14,016 nucleotides of DNA from an uncultured Parabacteroides sp. (lineage in GTDB: Bacteria > Bacteroidota > Bacteroidia > Bacteroidales > Tannerellaceae). Both the position numbers and the translations under genes were made by a program. Shown here piece after piece: positions 8,268 through 14,016 of the stretch. Every line of letters starts with the position of its first letter. The first letter of the stretch is position 1. The DNA is taken from positions 1 to 14,016 of the forward strand of contig NZ_CAJJWO010000102.1 of assembly GCF_905196875.1 (NCBI RefSeq), written 5' to 3'. The notes below the pieces were generated by a model. That model saw nothing but the letters and a program-made list of their open reading frames with translations. It searched no databases and was not told where the DNA came from.

Positions 8268-8359
8268 TAACAGATTCCTCTTTCTTAATGTTCCAAATTG
8301 AACCGATTATATGCCAATTGACAACAAATCCCATAAAAAGGACTCTCAATATAGAATAA

Positions 8360-8908
8360 TTAGGATACTCTTATACAATTAATAATAAAATTCCGTCTCT
8401 CCGTTACCGGAAGTTTAGGTATTTCTATCAATGTATAGCCTGCTTTTTCGTAAACCTCTTTCATTACGTAGTATGTATCTATTGCCTCATTAAACAATTG
8501 TTTTCGTTCTTTATCCGTACAATATATTTCTTCCCAGGGAGGCAGTATAAATACCGGATTATTATACCTATACTGGTCTACTGCCTGTTCTATCTTCTCG
8601 GTATTTACCAGCCCGATCAACCGCGCATAGGCCAATGTATCAGGGATTCCTCTGTCAAAGAATAATATCTCATCGTTTCTGGCATTAACCTGATATGATC
8701 CAATGGAACGTTCCAACATAAGCTTTGTGTACAATCCCGTATTTTTCCACGGAAGGGCTTCCCCGCCTTGTTGCATCTGCTCTTTTATTATTTCGCGTGC
8801 AACCTCTTCTACAGCTTTAAATCCCGACCTTTTAAGTTCTTCTATTAGTGATGTTTTACCTGTGCCTGGCCCACCAGTAATAACATATAAACCTGTTTGC
8901 TTCTGCAT
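8360..8908 (-). CDS. Small AAA_28-type P-loop ATPase/kinase
   Basis: A 182-residue cytoplasmic nucleotide-binding protein. Walker A is GGPGTGKTS (12-20). A Walker B-like ILFFDRG (81-87) carries Asp85, followed by an Arg-containing segment (TDKERKQLF, 131-139) in the position of a kinase lid. The overall pattern resembles the AAA_28 family, which includes the nicotinamide-riboside kinase domain of NadR and the Ttd14-like GTP-binding proteins, so it may phosphorylate a small molecule. The substrate cannot be read from the sequence. The length is normal for a stand-alone AAA_28 protein. The ATG at 8908 begins just before the P-loop, as expected. It is transcribed divergently from the thiamine operon. 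The 289-base gap between the two holds both promoters, an inverted repeat and the THI box. Confidence 0.75.
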   Translation of the reverse strand: MQKQTGLYVITGGPGTGKTSLIEELKRSGFKAVEEVAREIIKEQMQQGGEALPWKNTGLYTKLMLERSIGSYQVNARNDEILFFDRGIPDTLAYARLIGLVNTEKIEQAVDQYRYNNPVFILPPWEEIYCTDKERKQLFNEAIDTYYVMKEVYEKAGYTLIEIPKLPVTERRNFIINCIRVS

Positions 8909-8942
8909 GATTTGTTTATTTAATTATTATGGCAAAAGGGAA

Positions 8943-8983
8943 CTGCAATCCGGAAGAAAAGCAATATTAGACCCGAATTGCAG
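8943..8983. repeat. Inverted repeat in the leader of the AAA ATPase gene
   Basis: CTGCAATCCGG (8943-8953) and CCGAATTGCAG (8973-8983) are complementary at 10 of 11 positions with a 19-base spacer. The right arm lies four bases downstream of the minus-strand -7 box (8987-8994), about where transcription would start. It could be a two-site operator with centres about three helical turns apart, or an RNA stem if transcription starts far enough upstream. Confidence 0.55.
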
Positions 8984-8986
8984 TGG

Positions 8987-8994
8987 CAAATATA
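8987..8994 (-). promoter_or_regulatory. Probable -7 element of the AAA ATPase gene
   Basis: On the minus strand, TATATTTG (8994-8987) fits TAnnTTTG. No good -33 TTTG is seen at 19-20 bases; the closest is TTTA at 22. It implies a leader of about 70 bases containing the inverted repeat. Confidence 0.4.
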
Positions 8995-9046
8995 AGAGAT
9001 TATTTCGTTACTGCTATAAAATCTCTCTTAAATTTAACAATTCACT

Positions 9047-9078
9047 TTTGTTTTCTCCTGTCAATCTTGTTACCTTTG
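9047..9078 (+). promoter_or_regulatory. Promoter of the thiamine operon
   Basis: TTTG (9047-9050), a 20-base spacer and TACCTTTG (9071-9078) form the best Bacteroidetes promoter match in the window. Transcription would start near 9084, immediately before the GGGGTGCC that opens the THI box. Confidence 0.78.
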
Positions 9079-9079
9079 T

Positions 9080-9172
9080 CCACGAAAAGGGGGTGCCATA
9101 CTGTAAACGGGCTGAGATTATACCCTGTGAACCTGATGCGGGTAATGCCGCCGTAGGAAAGACAGACAAAGG
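9080..9172 (+). promoter_or_regulatory. TPP riboswitch (THI box)
   Basis: The conserved THI-box blocks appear in order: GGGGTGCC (9090-9097), GGCTGAGA (9110-9117), ACCCTGTGAACCTGAT (9122-9137), GGGTAATGCC (9140-9149) and GTAGGAAAG (9153-9161). It binds thiamine diphosphate and represses the four-gene operon that follows. The 3' boundary lies 26 bases or less from the thiD ATG at 9198. No clear intrinsic terminator is present, which favours control of translation. Downstream CTTTTC (9173-9178) and CCTTTT (9182-9187) can both pair with GAAAAGG in the 5' leader (9084-9090), so they are candidates for the expression platform. The exact P1 boundaries are uncertain. Confidence 0.95.
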
Positions 9173-9197
9173 CTTTTCCCTCCTTTTGCATGTAAAA

Positions 9198-10046
9198 ATG
9201 AAAACAGATACAACGTATCGTTATCCGACAGCACTTACAATCGCCGGTTCAGACAGCGGCGGCGGAGCTGGTATACAAGCAGATATTAAAACATTTTCTG
9301 CATTAGGAGTCTATGGCACTTCTGTGATAACATCCGTTACTGCCCAGAATACACAGGGAGTCAGAGGTATTCAGGCTATTTCTCCCGAGATACTGAAAGG
9401 ACAGTTGGATGCAGTCTTTGAAGATATTACAATTGACGCTGTCAAGATTGGCATGTTACATAATAAAGCCGCTGCGGAGATTGTTGTAGATACGATAGAT
9501 AAATTTTCTCCTTCCCATATAATTTTAGATCCGGTGATGATCTCTACCAGTGGTAATAAGTTATTGCACGATGATGCTATTCATATTATTGTACGCGAAC
9601 TGTTCAAACGAACGACACTGGTGACACCCAATATCGATGAAGCTGAATTTCTTTCGGGTATAAAAATCTCTTCTGAAAAAGAAATGGAGCAGGCTGCCAA
9701 TAAACTACTTGCATTGGGATGTCGTGCCGTCCTGATGAAAGGCGGTCATTTGAAAGGAGATAACATGACTGATATATTATATGTTACCAATTTAACTCCT
9801 CTCCGACTTTCGGCAGAAATAATAGCAACAACAAATGGACACGGAACCGGTTGTACATTGTCTTCCGCTATTGCGGCTTATTTAGCATTAGGTAAGAATT
9901 TACAGGAAGCAGTGAAATTGGCCAAAGAATATATAACAAAAGCTATTTTTGCCGGAAAAGATGTAACAACCGGTCATGGACACGGGCCTTTGAATCATTT
10001 CTTTGCTCCGATACCTCTGGTAAAAATAAAAACGAATGGGTTATGA
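9198..10046 (+). CDS. thiD: Hydroxymethylpyrimidine/phosphomethylpyrimidine kinase
   Basis: ThiD phosphorylates HMP to HMP-P and then HMP-PP, the pyrimidine donor for thiamine phosphate synthase. The ribokinase-fold signature TIAGSDSGGGAGIQADIK (14-31) binds the pyrimidine. The anion-hole motif GTGCTLSSA (216-224) contains the conserved Cys219. The 282-residue length is typical. The reading frame stays open upstream through the riboswitch and the divergent gene, but the first sensible start is the ATG at 9198, just after the THI box; everything before it in frame is non-coding. Its stop overlaps the next ATG in an ATGA, which suggests translational coupling. Confidence 0.95.
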   Translation: MKTDTTYRYPTALTIAGSDSGGGAGIQADIKTFSALGVYGTSVITSVTAQNTQGVRGIQAISPEILKGQLDAVFEDITIDAVKIGMLHNKAAAEIVVDTIDKFSPSHIILDPVMISTSGNKLLHDDAIHIIVRELFKRTTLVTPNIDEAEFLSGIKISSEKEMEQAANKLLALGCRAVLMKGGHLKGDNMTDILYVTNLTPLRLSAEIIATTNGHGTGCTLSSAIAAYLALGKNLQEAVKLAKEYITKAIFAGKDVTTGHGHGPLNHFFAPIPLVKIKTNGL

Positions 10047-10639
10047 AACTGATCGTTATTACAGTTCCTCATTTCTTCGAAGGCGAAAGCCGGATATTAT
10101 CCTTTCTGTTTCAGGAAGGAATGGAAAGATTACATCTACGCAAACCCCAAAGTAATATAGATGAATTACGACGGCTGCTGGAGACTATACCACCAGAATA
10201 CTATCCACGTATTGTATTGCACGATCATTTTGAACTCGTCCTGGAATATAAACTGGTTGGTATCCATCTGAACAGCCGGAATTATTCGGTACCGGAAGGA
10301 TTTGAAGGAAGCATCAGTCGCTCTTGTCACTCGCTGGAAGAAATCCACGAGAACCAGGAACTGGCCTATGTATTCCTCAGTCCTATTTTTCAAAGCATAT
10401 CCAAGGAGGGTTATGGCAGTGGATTCCCGATGGATGTGCTAGAAAAAGCGGCCTCAGATGGTATTATCAATGAAAAAGTGATAGCTCTCGGAGGGATGGA
10501 CCCAACGACTATCCCTTTGATAAAGTCACTTAACTTTGGCGGAGTAGCTGTTTTGGGGGCCTTATGGGGGAATGAACCTTCCGGAAACCAAATTGAATCC
10601 ATTATAGAACGATATAAACAATTAGCTTTATGGCAATAG
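10043..10639 (+). CDS. TenI-like protein (ThiE paralogue, possible thiazole tautomerase)
   Basis: A 198-residue TIM-barrel protein of the ThiE/TenI superfamily. Family landmarks are HLRKP (31-35), HLN (75-77), SRSCHSLEE (92-100) and ALGGM (148-152). His96 lies in the same motif as the active-site His of Bacillus TenI, the thiazole tautomerase. The ThiE motif GPxxxTxTK, whose Thr and Lys help bind HMP-PP, is replaced by LSPIFQSISKEGYG (111-124), so true thiamine phosphate synthase activity is doubtful. It is usually auto-annotated as thiamine phosphate synthase. It overlaps thiD by 4 bases and thiE by 10 bases. A regulatory or thiazole-isomerising role is the best inference. Confidence 0.8.
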   Translation: MKLIVITVPHFFEGESRILSFLFQEGMERLHLRKPQSNIDELRRLLETIPPEYYPRIVLHDHFELVLEYKLVGIHLNSRNYSVPEGFEGSISRSCHSLEEIHENQELAYVFLSPIFQSISKEGYGSGFPMDVLEKAASDGIINEKVIALGGMDPTTIPLIKSLNFGGVAVLGALWGNEPSGNQIESIIERYKQLALWQ

Positions 10640-11325
10640 AATATAAAACTGCAAACAGAGGTCGCTTCATTCCCCATACAAATGGGGAACGTCTGATGTT
10701 TATCACTCACCGGACATCCAGGTATACAGAAGCCGAGGAAGTTAAAATGGTTCTGGACGGAGGTTGTTCATGGGTTCAACTCCGGATGAAAGAGAATATG
10801 AATATTTTCACAGCCAGGGAGATCGGCCAATTAATCAATATGCATACTACCCCATGTGTATATTGCATCAATGATAACATAAAAATAGCTTTACGGTGTG
10901 GTGCAACAGCTGTCCACCTGGGAAAAGAAGATATTCCGGTGTCTGAGGCCTGGAAGAAAACCGGTGAGTTCCTTACTCCGGATGAAACCTTTTACATCGG
11001 TGCCACGGCTAATACTTTTGAGGATATAAAACGTGCCGTTGAACAAGGAGCCTCTTACATCGGATTAGGCCCGTTTCGTCATACGGAAACAAAAAAGAAA
11101 TTAAGTCCGGTTCTGGGGTTGGAAGGATATCGAAAAATAATACAGCAATGCAAGGATGCTGGTTATAATATACCGATATTTGCAATCGGAGGTATTTGCC
11201 TGGAAGATGTCGGGGCATTGATGCAAACCGGCATAACTGGTATAGCTGTTTCCGGCGCAATAATCAATGCGGATGATCCTGTAGAAGAAACACGCCGCTT
11301 TATTAATGAAATAAATAAATACTAA
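10630..11325 (+). CDS. thiE: Thiamine phosphate synthase
   Basis: ThiE joins HMP-PP and thiazole phosphate (THZ-P/cTHZ-P) to form thiamine phosphate. Visible motifs: VQLRMKE (49-55), NDN (81-83), HLGKED (96-101), IGATANT (123-129), GPFRHTETKKKLSP (147-160) with the Thr/Lys diphosphate-binding segment intact, IGGI (186-189) and VSGAI (207-211). At 231 residues it has about 20 extra N-terminal residues before the usual start of the fold (LMFITH, from 22). The ATG at 10630 is favoured by the overlap with the upstream gene. An internal ATG at 10696 (Met23) would give a 209-residue protein of normal ThiE length, and it sits seven bases after a stable hairpin (10670-10689). The stop is 11 bases before thiC. 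Confidence 0.92.
   Translation: MAIEYKTANRGRFIPHTNGERLMFITHRTSRYTEAEEVKMVLDGGCSWVQLRMKENMNIFTAREIGQLINMHTTPCVYCINDNIKIALRCGATAVHLGKEDIPVSEAWKKTGEFLTPDETFYIGATANTFEDIKRAVEQGASYIGLGPFRHTETKKKLSPVLGLEGYRKIIQQCKDAGYNIPIFAIGGICLEDVGALMQTGITGIAVSGAIINADDPVEETRRFINEINKY
10670..10689 (+). repeat. Perfect 8-bp hairpin inside the 5' end of thiE
   Basis: TTCCCCAT (10670-10677) and ATGGGGAA (10682-10689) are perfect complements with a 4-base loop ACAA. The right arm contains GGGGAA, the only Shine-Dalgarno-like run close to the internal ATG at 10696, and would hide it in the mRNA. Confidence 0.75.
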
Positions 11326-11336
11326 AATATAAATCA

Positions 11337-13043
11337 ATGGCAAACAAGAAGAATACGATGCGTATAACTTATCCGTCGTCGGAGAAAATATATGTACCGG
11401 GCGAGATCAATAAGATTAAGGTAGGAATGCGTAAAATCAAATTGCTGGATACTGTAACTGTTGAGGAGAACGGAGAAAAGATCTTCAAAAAGAACAATCC
11501 GGTAATTGTATACGATACCAGCGGTCCTTTTTCTGATCCGAAGATAAATATCGACATAACAGCCGGTATTCCCCGTATCCGTGAAGAATGGTGCAGTAAA
11601 CGTAAAGATATCGAACAATTAAGCGAACTTACATCCGAGTATGGCCGTAGTCGTCTGGAAGACAAGAGCCTGGATGAGATCCGTTTCCCCAAACATCATC
11701 TGCCCTATCGCGCTAAAGAAGGGAAGAACATTACGCAGATGTACTATGCTAAACGCCGCATCATAACTCCCGAAATGGAATATGTAGCTATCCGCGAGAA
11801 CCAGCAGATCGAAGCACTGGGTTTAAAATCATATATAACGCCCGACTTTGTCCGCAAGGAAATTGCAGCCGGACGTGCTATCATCCCGGCCAATGTCAAC
11901 CACCCGGAAGCCGAACCGATGATTATCGGAAAGAAGTTCCTGGTAAAAATCAATACCAATATCGGTAACTCGGCTTTGTCATCGGGTATCAGTGAAGAGA
12001 TAGAGAAAGCAGTATGGAGCTGTAAATGGGGAGGCGATACATTGATGGACCTTTCTACCGGCGATAATATCCATGAAACCCGCGAATGGATTATCCGTAA
12101 CTGTCCGGTTCCGATGGGTACCGTACCTATCTACCAAGCTTTGGAAAAAGTGAACGGTGATGTGGAAGCTTTAAACTGGGAAGTCTATCGTGACACTCTG
12201 ATTGAACAGGCAGAACAAGGTGTCGACTACTTTACTATTCATGCCGGTCTGTTGAAGAAACATGTGGACCTGACTGCCACCCGCTTGTCGGGTATTGTTT
12301 CGCGCGGAGGTTCCATTATGGCCAAATGGATGCAGCTGCACAATCAGGAAAACTTCCTGTATACCCATTTTGCTGAAATATGTGATATCCTAAGCCGTTA
12401 CGATGTCGCAGTATCTATTGGTGACGGACTTCGTCCGGGTTCTATTTATGATGCAAACGATGCAGCGCAATTCGCCGAATTACATGCTATGGGAGATTTG
12501 ACAAAAATTGCCTGGGAGAAATTCGTGCAGGTTATTATTGAAGGTCCTGGGCACGTTCCTATGAATAAGATCCACGAGAATATGAAAGAACAACAATATG
12601 CCTGTCATGGAGCACCTTTCTACACGTTAGGCCCGCTTACAACAGATATTGCTCCCGGTTACGACCATATCACTTCTGCCATAGGTGCAGCGCAGATAGC
12701 CTGGTATGGCACAGCTATGATCTGTTATGTTACACCGAAAGAACATCTGGGTTTACCTAATAAAGAAGATGTACGTAACGGAGTTGTCGCATATAAGATT
12801 GCCGCTCACGCTGCTGACCTGGCAAAAGGACATCCCGGTGCCCAGGTTCGCGATAACGCATTAAGCAAAGCCCGTTTCGATTTCCGCTGGAAAGACCAAT
12901 TCAACTTATCGCTCGATCCGGAGCGTGCCTTGCAATATTATAAAGAAAGTGCGGTTACCGATGGTGAATATTGTACGATGTGCGGTCCGAACTTCTGTGC
13001 CATGCGCTTGAGCAAAGACTTACACAAAGAATGTAAAGATTGA
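11337..13043 (+). CDS. thiC: Phosphomethylpyrimidine synthase (radical SAM HMP-P synthase)
   Basis: ThiC rearranges aminoimidazole ribotide into HMP-P using a [4Fe-4S] cluster and S-adenosylmethionine. The 568-residue length fits. The N-terminal ThiC-associated region (about 1-85) is followed by the TIM-barrel core with GNSALSSGISEE, DLSTGDNIHETREWI, EGPGHVPMNKI and LGPLTTDIAPGYDH motifs. The C-terminal CX2CX4C motif (Cys546, Cys549, Cys554) is complete and would hold the cluster. It is the last gene of the riboswitch-controlled operon, 11 bases after thiE. A GC-rich hairpin starts within 10 bases after the stop and is the likely 3' end of the transcript. Confidence 0.97.
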   Translation: MANKKNTMRITYPSSEKIYVPGEINKIKVGMRKIKLLDTVTVEENGEKIFKKNNPVIVYDTSGPFSDPKINIDITAGIPRIREEWCSKRKDIEQLSELTSEYGRSRLEDKSLDEIRFPKHHLPYRAKEGKNITQMYYAKRRIITPEMEYVAIRENQQIEALGLKSYITPDFVRKEIAAGRAIIPANVNHPEAEPMIIGKKFLVKINTNIGNSALSSGISEEIEKAVWSCKWGGDTLMDLSTGDNIHETREWIIRNCPVPMGTVPIYQALEKVNGDVEALNWEVYRDTLIEQAEQGVDYFTIHAGLLKKHVDLTATRLSGIVSRGGSIMAKWMQLHNQENFLYTHFAEICDILSRYDVAVSIGDGLRPGSIYDANDAAQFAELHAMGDLTKIAWEKFVQVIIEGPGHVPMNKIHENMKEQQYACHGAPFYTLGPLTTDIAPGYDHITSAIGAAQIAWYGTAMICYVTPKEHLGLPNKEDVRNGVVAYKIAAHAADLAKGHPGAQVRDNALSKARFDFRWKDQFNLSLDPERALQYYKESAVTDGEYCTMCGPNFCAMRLSKDLHKECKD

Positions 13044-13046
13044 TAC

Positions 13047-13901
13047 TTAGCGGGCGGTCGTAAGGGCCGCCCCTACTAAACGCTCTGCAAGCGCATACCC
13101 TTCATTATATAAAGCTTCTAACCGATCCGGATTACTGTCAGTCCGTCCTACTTCTATCTTTTTTTCCGGACGGATCACAAATACCTTTCCTTCCGCTTCC
13201 AGTCGATCGATATAATCGAGTACCTCATTATATCGTTTATATCTTAGTTTTAGTTGTTCGCGTATAGCAGGATACTGTTTATAAATAAAACCGGGAAGAT
13301 AAAAGTCTTTATCTTTTTTGCGGTATCCTTTATTGCGGGTCAGAATAACGACATTCTTATGAAAACCGTCATCAATAGCATGTTGGATAGGTATAGCATC
13401 GCAAACACCACCATCGACCATCGGAATACCATCCACATACGCTACCGGACATAATACCGGCAACGAACAGGAAGCACAACAGATATCCACCAAACGGTCT
13501 TTATCCTGTTTCTCTTCAAAATACTCTGCTTTACCTGTTAAACAGTTGCTGGTAACCATCACAAAACGATCTTTCGACTTGAAATAAGTGTCGAAATCGA
13601 GCGGATAATCCTGTTCCGGATATGTATAGAACAAATATTTCATATCGATATAACCCCGACCACTCAAAAAGTGTCGAAGGCCGATATAATTATATTTTTT
13701 CAACAGATCGATATTACTGTATTTTGAACGCCCCCGCTGCCGGGAAGCATACGAAATACCGTTGCTGGCTCCTGCCGATACGCCGATCGTATAGGGAAAC
13801 CAGATATCGTGATCCATAAAATAGTCTAATACACCGACCGTGAAGATGGCACGCATCCCCCCGCCTTCCAATACAAGTCCTGTTTGATTATCTATTACCA
13901 T
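13047..13901 (-). CDS. YjjU-type patatin-like phospholipase, probably cytoplasmic
   Basis: A 284-residue stand-alone patatin without signal peptide or barrel, related to Escherichia coli YjjU. The oxyanion motif is EGGGMRA (12-18), in which Ala18 replaces the Gly usual in GGGMRG. The nucleophile motif GVSAG (40-44) carries Ser42, and DGG (163-165) carries the catalytic Asp163. A predicted lipid acyl hydrolase, substrate unknown. It converges on thiC, with only three bases between the two stop codons. The last eight residues (GAALTTAR) are encoded by a GC-rich palindrome, so the C-terminus may have been replaced by a repeat insertion. The ATG at 13901 is preceded by AAGAG on the minus strand. 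Confidence 0.88.
   Translation of the reverse strand: MVIDNQTGLVLEGGGMRAIFTVGVLDYFMDHDIWFPYTIGVSAGASNGISYASRQRGRSKYSNIDLLKKYNYIGLRHFLSGRGYIDMKYLFYTYPEQDYPLDFDTYFKSKDRFVMVTSNCLTGKAEYFEEKQDKDRLVDICCASCSLPVLCPVAYVDGIPMVDGGVCDAIPIQHAIDDGFHKNVVILTRNKGYRKKDKDFYLPGFIYKQYPAIREQLKLRYKRYNEVLDYIDRLEAEGKVFVIRPEKKIEVGRTDSNPDRLEALYNEGYALAERLVGAALTTAR
13048..13075. terminator. GC-rich palindrome at the thiC/patatin junction; terminator or REP-like element
   Basis: GGGCGGTC (13052-13059) pairs with GGCCGCCC (13065-13072) around loop GTAAG, with one G-U pair. Outer TAG (13048-13050) and CTA (13073-13075) extend the stem past one bulged C. It starts within 10 bases of the thiC stop and overlaps the 3' end of the patatin gene. 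No T-run follows on either strand, so Rho-independent termination is not assured. From memory, it resembles the GTAGGGGCG...CGCCC palindromes dispersed in many bacterial genomes. Confidence 0.6.
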
Positions 13902-13908
13902 AACTCTT

Positions 13909-13951
13909 AAAAAATTAATAAGCCATTGCCTGGTTCACACCGGACAATGGC
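13909..13951 (-). terminator. Terminator-like hairpin in the leader of the YjjU-type patatin gene
   Basis: On the minus strand, GCCATTGTCCGG (13951-13940) pairs with CCAGGCAATGGC (13933-13922), with one mismatch and one G-U pair, around a 6-base loop. It is followed by TTATTAATTTTTT (13921-13909). The start codon comes only eight bases after the T-run. It could end a transcript entering from the right of the window, or act as an attenuator. Confidence 0.55.
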
Positions 13952-13953
13952 CA

Positions 13954-13961
13954 CAAAAATA
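13954..13961 (-). promoter_or_regulatory. Possible -7 element of the YjjU-type patatin gene
   Basis: On the minus strand, TATTTTTG (13961-13954) fits TAnnTTTG, but no -33 TTTG stands at the right distance. If it is used, transcription would start inside the outer arm of the leader hairpin. The remaining bases to the right edge (13962-14016) show nothing I can assign. Confidence 0.35.
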
Positions 13962-14016
13962 TAATAAATCAGCGATAAAAAATAGTCTCTTTATAGAATA
14001 ACTTCGTTCACTAACG

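Noticed and set aside
8230..8359. Simple operon of the AAA ATPase gene with the DUF5686 gene
   Set aside because: The 130-base gap contains a separate likely -7 box for the DUF5686 gene, and the products have no evident functional link. Read-through cannot be excluded because no terminator is visible.
8703..9197. Upstream in-frame extension of thiD
   Set aside because: It runs through the antisense of the ATPase gene, the operon promoter and the THI box. ThiD similarity begins just after the ATG at 9198.
11009..11618. Minus-strand open frames opposite thiE and thiC
   Set aside because: They are shadows of strongly conserved coding genes, with no recognisable motifs or start signals.

Overview
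The window looks like chromosomal DNA from a member of the Bacteroidales, and Parabacteroides is a reasonable guess. The signs are the repeated promoter form TTTG/CTTG, about 19-20 bases, then TAnnTTTG (the Bacteroidetes -33/-7 signature), weak ribosome binding sites, and Bacteroidetes-typical families (a DUF5686 protein with a carboxypeptidase-regulatory-like domain, a short TenI-like protein, patatin-barrel fusions). No phage, plasmid, transposase, toxin-antitoxin, defence or CRISPR genes are visible.

Left part (1-8908), an envelope and signalling neighbourhood. A tRNA-Arg(ACG), cut by the window edge, lies on the minus strand with its own promoter. Next on the same strand is a 773-residue secreted patatin with a POTRA-like segment and an outer-membrane barrel (type Vd/PlpD-like). 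Divergent from it is an orphan membrane-anchored sensor histidine kinase with two PAS-type regions, the second carrying a CX10CX2C cysteine cluster. The kinase is followed by an Omp85-like barrel protein without POTRA domains. That gene converges on a minus-strand DUF5686 outer-membrane gene, and an unusual array of three near-identical hairpins sits between the two stop codons. Upstream of DUF5686, on the same strand, is a small AAA_28-type P-loop ATPase/kinase.

Right part (9047-13043), a thiamine operon: promoter, TPP riboswitch (THI box), thiD, tenI-like, thiE, thiC. The first three genes overlap (4 and 10 bases) and thiC follows thiE by 11 bases. Together they make HMP-P (ThiC), phosphorylate it (ThiD) and couple it to the thiazole (ThiE). 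The thiazole-forming genes (thiG, thiH, thiS, thiF) are not in this window. The TenI-like protein lacks the usual ThiE diphosphate motif.

Right end (13047-14016): a convergent, probably cytoplasmic YjjU-type patatin whose last eight codons lie inside a GC-rich palindrome. Its leader contains a terminator-like hairpin ending eight bases before the start codon.

I see no convincing new multi-gene system. The observations most worth checking are structural: the tandem terminator-like hairpins, the palindrome forming a protein C-terminus, a hairpin over an internal thiE start, the hairpin leaders, and a THI-box P1 candidate that overlaps the promoter.
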